Origin: Neoechinorhynchus agilis
Lineage: Eukaryota > Acanthocephala
Direction of reading: 5' to 3'
Length of the DNA: 64,000 bases
Assembly: GCA_051530055.1 (NCBI GenBank)
Contig: CM121341.1
Location: 18,104,001-18,168,000, forward strand
The position numbers and the translations under genes were made by a program. Positions 43,691 to 55,235 of this stretch are shown piece by piece. Each line of letters begins with the position of its first letter. The stretch's first letter is position 1. The notes under the pieces were generated by a model, which saw nothing but the letters and a program-made list of their open reading frames with translations, did not search any database and was not told the DNA's origin.

Positions 43691-44881
43691 ACTAACGAGC
43701 GATTCTTTTGACCGGCTAACCTCATCTGATTATTGAGTTCCCAATGACTTTATATTTACTAATGTCTACAATACCAAAAAGACAAGTTACGTCTATAGTA
43801 TAAAAACAAAATTAAATCGTTTTTAAGAATGATGTAAATGAGCTGTAATAAATTAGCAGCGTAAAAGTAAAGTGAACAGGAAAGTTCCACCGACGTAAAG
43901 TGCCACGAATACCCCGATTTATAAATGGACTAGATAAAACGAAGAACAACAACGGAAATATTTGTGATAAATGTAATTGTAAACCTATTGAAATTTTGAA
44001 TAATTCACGGAATTTAGACGTGAAACGTTAAGATGAATGGACGAATTGAATTGAGTGATTAAATTTTATTAAGCATGAATACACCACGGAAATTGTATTT
44101 TATCGGGTAAAATCGAAAAGAAATTACATGAGTAAGCGAGAAATTCGAATATTCCATCGAAGAGAGAAAACTTATCCAGTTCAACTACGAGTGCAATAAA
44201 CAAAGATTTGAGATTTTTTTCAATTTAGAATCAGTATCTAAATTTTTGCACGCAAACTAAGAGGCGCATCAAAATTCATACTTATAAAACGCTCATTTTC
44301 CCAGAATGCCAGAGTGATTAGATGCATATTCATGAGAAGGCCATAAAGGTAACATTTGTCTGAAAGAATAAATAACAAATTACGTCGCTCGATATGAAGC
44401 TGTCGAAAATTCCATTCTTTTAAAGGTGCAATGGGTTCACTTCTCTTTACCACCTTTCATTGCTGCTGCGTGGAACTTTTACAAGCGGTTCGACGACTGA
44501 TTTCATCGTACTTTCCACTTCTTCAATTTTGGTAAGAGAATTCTTTTTTACTGTTGATGATTCCTCTGTTTAGATTGCATAAACTGATGCTTAGAAATAT
44601 AAGACCACTGAGCAATTTCTGGATGCTTAAAATGCAGAAACGCGTAAGATATACGAAATTACTTTTTTGGAATTTTTAAACCCTTTCGTCTGAACGAGAG
44701 TTTAAAGTTAATTTTATTCGAGTGTTGAAGTTTGGGCCCTATGCGATATCGAAATTTCGCATAAAACACTGAAGTTTTTGGATGATCTACCTTTGAATTT
44801 TAAATACGAAATATCCGAAGATTATCAAAAATGTCGTATATCATTGTCTTCGGGGTGAATTTGATTGTACGTTGCCAAATC
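43691..44881. other. Intergenic
   Basis: AT-rich sequence with a 71-codon minus-strand ORF (44238-44453) of no recognisable kind. No other feature. Confidence 0.35.
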
Positions 44882-45003
44882 CTGCCCCCGGTGTTGTCGT
44901 TACGTCGTAAACACTTGCAAACAATAGAGACTGAAAAGGCAAGGAAAACCTTGCAAAATATTTCTCAAATAAAAAAATGAATAACGACAACACCGGGGAG
45001 GGG
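44882..45003 (+). mobile_element. Hairpin-motif element (M7)
   Basis: Inverted arms of about 21 nt (CTGCCCCCGGTGTTGTCGTTA and its near-complement ending at 45003) enclose CTGAAAA-G-GCAAGG-AAAA-CCTTGC-AAAA (44931-44958), then CTCAAATAAA. The 6-bp stem is perfect although its sequence differs from M5, whose tail CTCAAATAAA it shares. No clear target duplication was found. Confidence 0.7.
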
Positions 45004-45904
45004 TTCAATCTTTTTTAGAGTGATTCTTTGATATTTGCTGATCTCCTACCGTTAGTGATACCATTATTTTGTATATGAGTATTTCATTTGCTCTTATCGA
45101 TAAAGACTATGATTTAGGAATAAGAACCTTGTACTCTTTATCTGGAGAATTGAAAAATCATCCATGGATTTCAATCTACGTAGTAACTGAACTAAATCCC
45201 AGCGTCTTCCTTTTCTAACCGCGTTGTGCCGTTTTTAAAGTTTGAATTTTTGATATCATTTTTTAAACATTATCTCAATATCTTTAGTTGAAAACAAAAT
45301 CTTTTTGCGAGTATGATTAATCGCAAAGAGGAATAGTATTTAGCAGTCGGCATTTATCCTTAGTTCCTGATCGTTATCGTTAACAAGGTTTTTTTAAAAT
45401 TGTTTCGGTTTTATTAGTTCTTTTTCGAAAAGAATGAAAACCCGCTATACTGTAATGTCTAAACAGAGAACGCATTGTGCGACGCTACAAAGTTGAGAAT
45501 GCTTAGTTTTATTAATTCGATTCTATTACGAAGAGTACACGACTAATCTTACTAATGGTTACGATATGACGACAGCATGCAAAACATCCAATTCGGCGAT
45601 TTGCCACATTAGTGACGAGACTTGTTTTTAATCATAAATTATTTCTGCCAATGAATGCTATATTTTATCGTGTTTATCAGCAATTTGCATCTCCGCCTAC
45701 GACGTTTTGTCTTGGTTTTTCTCGTTGCTGCTTTAGAAAGACGAAATAACTCATATCGCAATTTCCGGCTTGCTTTCGCAAATGTCTTCGACTTTGCACT
45801 TGTGACTCGGCGTCAATAACTCTGATCTAGCTCTGCGTAAATGCTTGACTCCCTCTTTTCGTGGGTTATTCCTAATCGTTCAATCTTTAAAGTTTTTTAC
45901 TTAG
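45004..45904. other. Intergenic, upstream of IDI
   Basis: No promoter box recognised. It ends in TTTTTTACTTAG directly before the ATG, a strong acceptor-like site. Confidence 0.35.
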
Positions 45905-46686
45905 ATGAAGCAAGATATCGCGGGTGCTGTTTCTTCGATTCTATTATCATGCGATTCAACACAAGTCAAGCACATGAATAATATGATTCTTGAAGTTGAT
46001 TCTCAAGACAATCCTATCGGTCCACTTAGTAAACTCGAATCACATATAGTATCTAAAAAAAGCAAACAAGCTCCTCTTCATAGAGCATTCAGTGTGTTTA
46101 TGTTCAAACGTCGTCCAAACGATCATTATGAACTATTGCTTCAAAAGAGATCTCTAAAGAAAATCACATTCCCGGACTGCTGGACAAATACCTGCTGCTC
46201 CCATCCATCCTATGACTCAATGTGCTCTATCCAAAACAGTCCGGATTATGAAGTGAGAAAAGAAGCCGTTAAGCGACTGGAATACGAACTTAATATAAAT
46301 AATGTTCAAGTAGAAGATCTTTTTTTTATGGGTAGAGTTCATTATTCCGCAAAATCCAACGGTCCACATGACGTATTTGGTGAACATGAGATAATTCCGA
46401 ATGGTCCTGGTGCAGTGGGGCTAATTTGACCAGAATCCTTTGTGATTGACTAGATTATGTTTACTGCATGGTAGTAGATGGCACTGACAAAGATGTTGAA
46501 CCGAACAAAGAAGAAGTGAGCGATATCAAATGGGTTACTCTTGATAATGTACATGCAATTTTGGATGATCCTAACAGCCTTGTTAGTCCATGGTTTGAGC
46601 GAATCGTTCGCGGGTATCTCAAGGATTGGTGGCCTCCGTTGAGGCCGAAACAAGTACAAGATGAACCAATATTTGAGCTTGATTGA
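45905..46686 (+). CDS. IDI1: Isopentenyl-diphosphate delta-isomerase (type I)
   Basis: Converts isopentenyl to dimethylallyl diphosphate in isoprenoid synthesis. Two exons, 45905-46403 and 46454-46686, separated by a 50-nt GT-AG intron, give 243 residues, near the usual 228. Nudix-type motifs are clear. Residues LHRAFSVFMF begin the fold, and CWTNTCCSHP contains the catalytic cysteine of the conserved TNTCCSHP box. EAVKRLEYELNI is the Nudix-like helix, and GPHDVFGEHEI holds the catalytic glutamate. The end WPPLRP...FELD includes the common DWWPPL-like segment. The chosen donor adds IPN between GEHEI and DYVY compared with familiar sequences, so the exact splice site is uncertain. No peroxisomal signal (SKL/YRM-like) is at the C-terminus. 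TTTTACTTAG abuts the ATG. Confidence 0.93.
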
Positions 46687-46873
46687 GCACGCGATGAAAA
46701 AATAATCTATATTCATTAGCTCATTTTAATTCTGCCTAACAGGTTCAGGGTCATGAAAACATGCGACTTGAGATGATAATTCGTTGAATCTAGATGAATT
46801 TATCAAGTATTCAAAATGGTGAACGGCATCAGGCTCACTTAGTGCAAAATTCCTAAGCGTTGTGTATTTTAAA
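46687..46873. other. Short intergenic spacer after IDI
   Basis: 3' flank of the isomerase gene. No distinct element before the M5 target duplication. Confidence 0.3.
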
Positions 46874-47094
46874 ATATTAAATTTTAATCATCGATAGAAA
46901 ATCCTACGGGTTAATCAAAGTATACTTTTGGTGAAAGTAATCCCGGTCATAACCTATTTTATTTATTTGAGATATTTCGCGGGGTAACCTTGAGCTAGCA
47001 ATGACTGATGAAGCGAGGTTACCTCGCGAAATATCTCAAATAAATCAAATAGGCCATGACTAGGACTACTTTCACCAAAAGTATATTAAATTTT
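46874..47094 (+). mobile_element. Hairpin-motif palindromic element (M5) with 12-bp target duplication
   Basis: The 197-bp insert 46886-47082 lies between ATATTAAATTTT at 46874-46885 and 47083-47094. The core at 47005-47031 is the cleanest in the window: CTGATGA-A-GCGAGG-TTA-CCTCGC-GAAA, then TATCTCAAATAAATC. The left arm repeats the complement of GGTTACC...CGCGAAATATCTCAAATAAAT and of the outer TACTTTCACCAAAAGTAT. An extension of about 35 nt lies only on the left. Confidence 0.9.
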
Positions 47095-47315
47095 GAAGTT
47101 ACATGATCTCCTGTGACAAAATTTGATGACGGTTAACACATAGTCGTTGTTAAGAAGATGAAATGGAGCACTTAGTTCGTTCCAAAAACCTGCTGATTGA
47201 GTCCTTCTTTTTAACATATTTGAGCACTATGCAATTGACACGAAAAATATTGTGGCGTTATCCATCTTTTGCGGGTACATTATCCGATAGCGTTTCCTTT
47301 GTTATCCAAGGACAC

Positions 47316-47566
47316 ATTTCTAAATGTTTGAAGATTGAATTGTTCATGTTTGTATCTGGCTTAAAAATTAAACGAGTTTATTGATTCCAATGTTTCGGCA
47401 CAATCTTGTACGCGTTTATCAAGGTTGTTTCGCAAGTTTGTAAGTTTGTAGACATTGAAGCAACAAACTTGCGAAACAACCCTTATAAACGCGTACAAGA
47501 TTGTGCTGAAATATTGGAATCAATAAACTCGTTTAATTTTTAAGCCAGATACAAACATTTCTAAAT
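47316..47566. mobile_element. Hairpin-motif palindrome (M4) with 10-bp target duplication
   Basis: The 231-bp insert 47326-47556 lies between ATTTCTAAAT at 47316-47325 and 47557-47566. Both arms (about 85 nt) carry the core facing outward. The minus-strand copy in the left arm reads TTGATAA-A-CGCGTAC-loop-GTGCC-GAAA and the right arm TTATAAA-CGCGTAC-loop-GTGCT-GAAA. Each is followed by ATTGGAATCAATAAACTCG. A 20-nt extension (GTTTGAAGATTGAATTGTTC) lies only on the left and matches the right extension of M3 in reverse. Confidence 0.9.
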
Positions 47567-48546
47567 ACAATTTTATATGAAATGTTTTAGAATTGGGATT
47601 TTCTTTTCAAGTCCACAAATATTAATACCGAAATTGCATAATTGTTAATTCGAAGGAGCATGAAGCTATCTAAGATTGTGGAATACTGCTTAAGAATGAA
47701 AGATGTTTGGTTTATGAATATAAATTGCGAAGATACACGTATCTTCGCCATAAAGTCATATTCGGTTCTTGAGACCTCGTTCTTTATCGTGCCTATTAAT
47801 TCAAATCAATTATAACACAAAATTATGTACAAATGAGCACCATATTGAATATCGAATGCAGAATAAAAATCTAATTAATGTCCAACAATCCACAATGTAC
47901 GTAAATCGCATAGGTCGCTTTTTTATTTTATCAATTTGGATTAAAGGAAAACGACATTTATTCCATTTTTACTCGAAAATCTTCACTTTAAAACGTCAAA
48001 AAGAATTCCTATTCTGAGCATATTAACGATCAATCGTTAGAACCCTTTTCCGATTAAAATAAACATTGGAAATAGACAGTAGAATATTCTAAAGTCGAAA
48101 AATAGACCACGAGATATTCGATATCGTCCCGTTATACCAGCAATTCCAATCCAGAATTCTTAGTGGAATCTTTAGGTATTCTTCTTACGATACAATGTCG
48201 TTAGCCCACAGAAGAAACTTGTTCTGATTGGCTCAAAAAAAGTCATTGTACATTCGAACTTTTAAATTGCGTCGATTTGAACTGTACAGTCGTGAAGATT
48301 TACGGTTTTTGATTTTCTACTGATAATTTTATGTCATTTGTGACGGTCTTCGAGATTTAAATCAACGAGATTCCTTAATTCTGATTTTACGTTGAAATAA
48401 TCGAAATAATTGGCAAATTTTATTGAAGATTTGCCGAAAACAACCACTAGTGTTCGTTTTTTACGTCGGATTTTGCTAGATCGATCAAAAGAATGATTTT
48501 ACCCTTAACATTTAAGTATCATAATCTGTATTTACAAACGAAGAGT
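47567..48546. promoter_or_regulatory. Upstream region of CNOT3 with an inverted CCAAT box
   Basis: Mostly featureless AT-rich DNA. TCTGATTGGCTC at about 48223-48234 is the reverse of GAGCCAATCAGA, an NF-Y-type box about 310 bp before the CNOT3 ATG. Confidence 0.4.
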
Positions 48547-51500
48547 ATGGCTGAACGCCGAAAGCTTCAACGTTAGTTCGGACTTCTTATTTCACCGATT
48601 GATCAAAAGTTGTTTTAGTTGAGATAGACAGAGTACTAAAGAAGATATCTGAAGGTGTAGATAATTTCGAGGATACATGGAAAAAGGTGAAGGTGTTTAA
48701 TACCTCATTTTCCAATCAAAGTTTTCGACAGGCTCAGTCTACATCGAATCAAAGTCAAAAGGATAAATTTGAGCAGGAAATGAAAAAGGAGATAAAAAAG
48801 TTACAGGTTTACGCTCCTGTGTTGACGATTCTTGCGCTCAAGAGTCGATGTCTATGTAGAGATTACGAGATCAGGTGAAAAACTGGTTAGCCTCTAACGA
48901 GGTCAAGGACAAAGAACCGTTGCTCGATTCCCGTCGACTTATTGAGAATGTAAGTTTTTGTGTTTGAAGAAGTTGTGATCAGTTTTCCTTTAAACACCTA
49001 TCACATCCATTTGGTTCTCCGTGGAAGAGTATTAAAATCATCCTAATCGAAACTTTTCAACTGTTTCAAAGAAAGATTACTAAAGTGCTTTAATTTAAAC
49101 AATGCGATACAATTCTATATTTTGTGAGAGAAAAAACAAAGTTATAACTAAAGTTGAAATATATTTTACCAAAAGACTGCTCTTGGCTATCAAGGTCTTT
49201 TGAGAGTCGTAAAAGATTACGTAAATTCATCGTTCATTGGATAACTGAAGTTATTGAACAAAACTTCAACTCAACACGGTGAAAAGGAATATAAAAATTA
49301 ATTTTGTCTTGGCTTTAACATATTCCAATGATTTGATTGCGTGATTTAGTTAATGGAAAGGTTTAAAGTTGTCGAGAAGGAATCGAAGACAAAGGCGTAC
49401 AGTAAAGAAGGCCTCGGTGCATGTCAAAAACTTGATCCCCAAGAAAAAGAAAAGGAGGATGCGATTTTATGGATAACGGTGATTAGTTAAATAAAATTAC
49501 TTACTTAAATATCGAATTTATAGGAAGCTATTAAAAGGATGAAGCAGAATACGGAACTTCTTGAAGGCCAGAGTGAATCGATGAATGTAAGAGGTGGAAA
49601 GAAGAAAAAGAAAGAAGACGTGAGTTTTAATTACAAAATGAACATCGCACTTATTTTTTCGGCGTAGAAACAAACGACTAATCGTCTGAACGAGTTAAAA
49701 GAATTGATTGGTCGTAACACTCAACACATGGAAGGTCTTGAACGTGCTCTAAGATTGGTCGATAACGATGCGATCGACATGAAGAGAGTAAACGAACTTC
49801 ATGATGATGTTGATTTATATTTGAACGATGGCCCAGATCATGACTATGAGGACGATGATCTGCTTTATCAGGAGGTGTCCTTTGAAGAAGGTATAAACTG
49901 TACAATTTGCAGAATGCGTTCAAAGCAAAAGGTGGCCACCTTTGCCCTTTGCTAACTATTTAAATTGAAGAATAATCGTTTATGCGAAAATCAACACTTT
50001 AAGAGGGCCTTCAAAATTCTCACAGGTTTTAAATACGTGTATTCACGCGTACTCGGATAACTTTTTTGAAACACAAACTGTTTAGGGTGTTATTTGGGTT
50101 TGCTGATAAGCACTAGGTCTTTCAAAGGGTAACGTAATTGGCCATCAATCATATAGAATAAGCCCTATCTAGGCCAAGCTTTTAAGGAGTATTTTGGAAA
50201 TCTAATCCCGATGAGTAGTGATTTTTGCTTCGTTTCAATTCTAGATTGAATATTCTTTAAAGAAACTTTCGTTTTTAATATATTACTGTTTTCACTCAAC
50301 CTGAATTAAAGTCTTCAATTTAAAGATCCCTTAAGACCGATTGATTCGGTCCAAACAACGACCAACATTTCCACTGTCGATATCCGTGCGAATCGAAGAA
50401 GTGAAAGTGATGACTATCAAAGTACGAACGCATCGATCCAGTCCAAACAAGGAGCAAACACAAAACATCGAATTCTGTAAGTCATTTATGAGGGGCAATA
50501 TACTTGTATAACCAATTCGCTCCGCAAAAAGTTCTCACCCGCCACTCGCATTGTCGACCACGACCATCCCACCACCACCACCACTACCACCAACGACAAC
50601 TACTACTAAGCAATTGCGAACGAGCGTGGCGCTCAAACCACAATTACCCAGTCGTCAAGTGTCCGCTACGCTTGAGGGTTCATCGTCGTCCATGTCATTT
50701 TCTGGTTGTCAACGGCATTTTACGGGTGTGCCAGGAATGAGTACAAGTCTTCAGTCATTGTCTCAAACGACTGATAAATCGTCCTCATATGCATGGAAAG
50801 GAATGGAACACACTAGACGATCAGTTGATTCGGTCGTAAAGGAAGCAGAAGATAATCCATGGACTAGTCCGGTTACTGTCAAAAGAGATCGAAGCGAGAG
50901 TTCTACCAGCCTAAGAGTTCGGACTCCATCTCAGATGAAAATCGACACTGAAATACCCGAAGTTCCTGTTCAAGAAATCGAACAAGTTAGTTCAAATCAA
51001 ACAGATGAATCTCAGGAATCTGAATGTGAACCAAAAGCAATTCAGGTGATTCAAGAAAAGAGTGAAGATGACAACGGAGAGTCGAGAGGTTTCAATAGAA
51101 AACTGTTACTTCAAGGAGCCATTGAATCCTTCAAACAATTACCTTCCATGTACAATCATGATTTTAACAGGTATGTTTGAGGGTCCACTCTTCGAACATG
51201 TCTTAAAAATCTTTGTCGTTTTTTGTAAACCTCGCATTTCATTAATTTAACCCCTTTCGTCTCTTTTATTAGTCAGTCTTTCCCTTCACTGCTTTTCCCC
51301 GTTTCCTTTAAATAATTCCCCCTCTTTAACTTTCCGGCTTAACAGACTCACTTTTTTCATCTTTAATTTTTCTCTATTTCTCAGTCTATCTCTGCATTCC
51401 CACTTCTTATGTCGCTTCCCTCCTCTAATAATCCCGTTTCCAGCTCTCCTAATTTCCTTAATCCCGTTTCCAGCTCTCCTAATTTCCTAACCGTCCTTCC

Positions 51501-52401
51501 GAACTTCTCCCCTCCCAAATTTCTTCGTTTTCTCGTTTCATTCCTCCCATGTGTGATCACGATATTCGGAGAGCCTTTGGATTATCTCTACTTATTGTAA
51601 AATATTAAGATTTATACTTAATCCTATTGTATGCACACTTTCTTACTGACCTTAAGAATCTTTCTATAAAAAGTGAACCATTTTTACTGAGGTATTTGCT
51701 AGGCCTTATAACTGACTACTGGCTGTTCTGACTCCGCTCTTTGACTTGTCACGGGCACGACGATTTAAAAAGTAATTTTTAATGATAGTTTCTTGCAATA
51801 TTATGCTTCATAGTCGAGTTTCGTATTTCAAATCAAATTCGTAAAGGCTTTTTTTGTTTTAAACTCGAAAAGACGAAGAAAAATGTAGCATATGACTTTC
51901 ATTCTTCGAAAATTGATTTTTAACTCAATAATATTTTGCAATCTTAACAGGTCACCAATAGGTCGACTACCGATTCTTTATCCAAACAAAGTTCTAAACT
52001 TCCCTGATCCACAAATCGAAAAGTACGAGCAGTTTGTAGAATTGAGTACGGCTACTCTTTTCTTCATCTTTTACCACCAAGAAGTGAGTACACGAATCTT
52101 CACATTTTTACTAAATTCTTATTTCGATAGGGCACTCTGGCTCAATACTTCGCTGCAAAAGTACTTAAGTCGAGGTCCTGGAGATTTCACACCGAACTCA
52201 GGATGTGGTTTCAGAGACATGATGACCCTTCTTTGCTCTGTGAGGAATACGAGGAGGTGAGGCTTTATTTTAATCTTAATTGTCTTACCTAAATGATTTT
52301 AACAGGGTGACTACATTTACTTTGACCACAATTCGTGGGTTCAAAAGCGGTGGAACAATTTCAAGTTTGAGTACAGAGCTCTGGAGGATAAGGATTTATG
52401 A
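48547..52401 (+). CDS. CNOT3: CCR4-NOT complex subunit 3
   Basis: CNOT3 is the NOT-module subunit of the CCR4-NOT deadenylase in mRNA decay. Twelve exons join in frame to 616 residues: 48547-48571, 48619-48686, 48732-48806, 48860-48949, 49350-49478, 49524-49619, 49668-49890, 50326-50476, 50532-51170, 51951-52083, 52131-52256, 52306-52401. The N-terminal Not3 coiled coil is clear: MAERRKLQ, then [66 protein letters not shown] low-complexity linker ([15 protein letters not shown]) follows. The C-terminal NOT box reads [20 protein letters not shown], then [30 protein letters not shown] and [11 protein letters not shown]. It is shorter than the human protein (753) because the linker is reduced. 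The 780-nt intron 9 is unusually long and contains a 30-bp tandem duplication. Most other introns are about 45 nt. Confidence 0.96.
51427..51489 (+). repeat. 30-bp tandem duplication inside CNOT3 intron 9
   Basis: The unit AATCCCGTTTCCAGCTCTCC plus TAATTTCCTT occurs twice head to tail in a pyrimidine-rich stretch of the longest CNOT3 intron. It lies well inside the intron and does not touch the splice sites. Confidence 0.8.
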
Positions 52402-53185
52402 CGAATTAGATGTTTATCATCGAATTGTTAGATTATTTCACCCCATGAATCTCGTTAGATCAATTTCGATAAAACAATTTTGTTCTGTTTTTTACGGTGT
52501 TTAACGCTAAAATTATTGAGTGTTTGCATAGAGAAAATAAAAGGAAGTAAATATTTTGATTTTATCATTGTGTCAAAACGATTTATCTTAAACAATTTGT
52601 ACAAACTTTTTTATCTAAAAGTTCCGATCCGTGTTAACCCAGATTCTGAGCTCTCTTCTAAAAGGGTGTTTATTAAAAGATTTGTAACTACAAATCAGAA
52701 ACAGAAAAATGGAAAATTAATTACTGTTGTCACTGCTCATTTCCAGAAAATCCTTTTGGGATTCTTTAAGAGATTAAAAATCGGCGATAAACGTTCGCCT
52801 CAGTACATTGAGGTAACCGGCACAACTATCAAGTGTAGCAATTCCAAGAAGCAATCCTATTTTCTAATGTCGGTGAATGTTGGTTTAAACGGTCGGCAGA
52901 GATCGCTTCAACCCTGCAAACATAATTCTTTTTTTAGGTTAAGACCTACAATGAAATGCTATAGTCAATTATCGCATTACATAAATTTAAGAAAATACGA
53001 GACGTCCGTCATATATCTTTAAATTAAAACGCAAAGTAGCTCTCATGTTAACTCATTCGACTATCTGTATTCATACTTCTTATGCTTAGACTTTAAAAAT
53101 TTAAGACAAAAAATTGCACACTATGAAGTTTTGTACTTTTTCTGTAAGATAATATCTTAATACTTATTTCTAATCCCCACCTCAG
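52402..53185. other. Intergenic with one unassigned ORF
   Basis: A 180-codon open frame (52480-53022, plus) directly follows CNOT3. Its translation (RVFIKRFVTTNQKQKNGKLI, then GDKRSPQYIEVTGTTIKCSN) is not recognised and has no early ATG with an acceptor-like site. It may be chance in AT-rich DNA or an eroded gene; I do not call it coding. Confidence 0.3.
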
Positions 53186-55235
53186 CGTTTAAAATCACTT
53201 CGTTCATCCGTCTGGGATAAACGAGATCATAACATCTACAATGTTATTAAATTGTTCAATTCGATTATTCACACATTGCACTCAGACAAAACAAATGACC
53301 CTCCCTTGGCCATGTCCTCCCTAGCTTCAATCATAAAAAAATTCCCTAAGTTCGACAATACCCAAGAAATTCATTAGAATATCCAACCGTGACCCACCAT
53401 GGATAACTCAATCTTGAAACTCCTCCAAAAGCGAGCATCTAAGCCCATCGCAATAACTCTTCAGACTTTCCACGCTAACAAAAAGCACAAACTCACAAAA
53501 TTTCCTTTCCTTCAAAATTCGTTCGGGTGACAATTCAACGTGGTGGTGAGCCGTCAAGGACCTCTTGGTCTACGCAACCCTGATTCCTTTCCAAATTTGT
53601 CCTCTTCTGAACTGAATCATGTTCTAGACTGTATCAATCAAAATCTCAGCCTTGACTCAATTTGCAACCATTGCCTTATCTCAGACTCCACACAAACTTT
53701 CACTCCTAACAATTGACACTTCTGTCAACTCTCCGAAACTCCCATTAGTTTCGTCATATGAAGTCCCGCAACACCTCAAGAAATTACCTCGAAATTCGTA
53801 CTCTCATTCCGAAATCCCAAACTGGGCTCTTCGCTGCATTATCCCCGAACTCAGAGATCCTATTACCCCACCATGACAAATCGCAGTTTTTATATAGAAC
53901 CTACTCCTCATGCCTGAAAACTGCAAAAGCGATTCCTTTTACGAAAAATGGGCATCCGATTTCCACCGAATCATTCCGTCCACTATCCACTCTGTCGGTC
54001 CCAAAGGTCATCGAAATGTTTCAAATCGCGCTTTCTTCCACTTTTCAGCAACAATTTATCGTCCCTAGAATTCGGCTTACGGCCAAATTTTCTGCAGCGA
54101 TGCCCTACTCTGCATTTATAACACGCTCCTACATAACATTGACAATAATCCCTCCCACGTCGCAAGTCTCATTCAAATTAATTTATCGAAAGCATTCGAC
54201 TCCGTGAACTATTCACTCCTTCTCCGGGCCTGCTCGGATTTTGGTCTCAACCTGTAGTAGATCCGCTGGCTTGCTTCTTATCTAAACAATCGTCAACAAT
54301 ACATTCACTGCGGATCTACCTCCCCAATTGCCATATCCCTCACAAAGGCGTCCCTAAATGTGTCGTACGTTCACCACTTCGTTCTAATATTTTCCTAAAC
54401 CACATTAAACCTTTCTCCTCTCACTCTAAGCTTTTTTATATGCAGACGATCTCGCCCTCATCACTCAATCCTCTCCCTCTCCTTAACCTAACGAAATGAC
54501 ACACAAAAGATTTCTGCACCAATCACAAACTCTACCTGAATTCCCCTAAATGCTTCGAAATGATCCCTCCATTCTCCCGCAACCCTACATCCTATCCCGA
54601 GCTTCCAAATGATATCCAACGAGTCACCTTCCTCAGAATTCTTGATCTCCAATTTGAATCAAACCTGAAATGGGACTCGCACATCACTCTATCCCTCAGG
54701 CTCAACACCTTTAAAATTTATCTCCTAAAATGCCTCCGACATTTAGGAATCCCTTGGCCTGATTTCATCGAATTTTACTTCAGCTTTATTTTACCCTACC
54801 TATCCTACGGTTATCCCGTCTTTTGTAACCTATCCAAATCTCAAATCCGTCATCTTGAAATGTTTCATAAAAGGGCATCTAAAATTTGCATAGCTCATTT
54901 TACCCCTCCCACCGATTGCTTTGATACTATTTTCATAAAACAAATTAAACACCTCTCAACCTTACCGCCACAATTTTTACCACGTGTCGTCCCCTTCTCA
55001 CATGACCACAAATCTCGTAATCCTAATTCGTTTCATTCTCCTAGACCTTGCACCTCCCTATACTTACGCGCCTTTTTCCTTGCTGCCTAATCTTCGCGGG
55101 TATCATAACCATAAATGAAGCTGGGGAAAGACCAACCTCACAAGCTCTGCTGGAAACCATAATCACAAACTTCCACAAGAACGGACGTCCCCGACCGGAT
55201 CTTCCCACGCAACCGAACCCGTAGTATACTTAATG
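53186..55235 (+). mobile_element. Family B APE-type LINE (B4), longest copy
   Basis: The plus strand retains pre-RT residues (LSSYEVP.HLKKLPRNSYSH-type), RT pieces and an intact C-terminal ORF (54560-55090). That ORF contains LPNDIQRVTFLRILDLQFES, NLKWDSHITLSLRLNTFKIY, LLKCLRHLGIPWPDFIEFYF, SYGYPVFCNLSKSQIRHLEM and FHKRASKICIAHF, and ends LRAFFLAA. The RT palm around 54200-54480 is heavily frameshifted (LYADDLALIT-like residues across a break). It is the reference for recognising B1-B3 and shows that B2 lost the palm. No 3' poly(A) tail is obvious. Confidence 0.8.

Noticed and set aside
52480-53022. 180-codon ORF after CNOT3
   Set aside because: No recognisable domain, no good start context, low-complexity AT-rich codons; left as unassigned.
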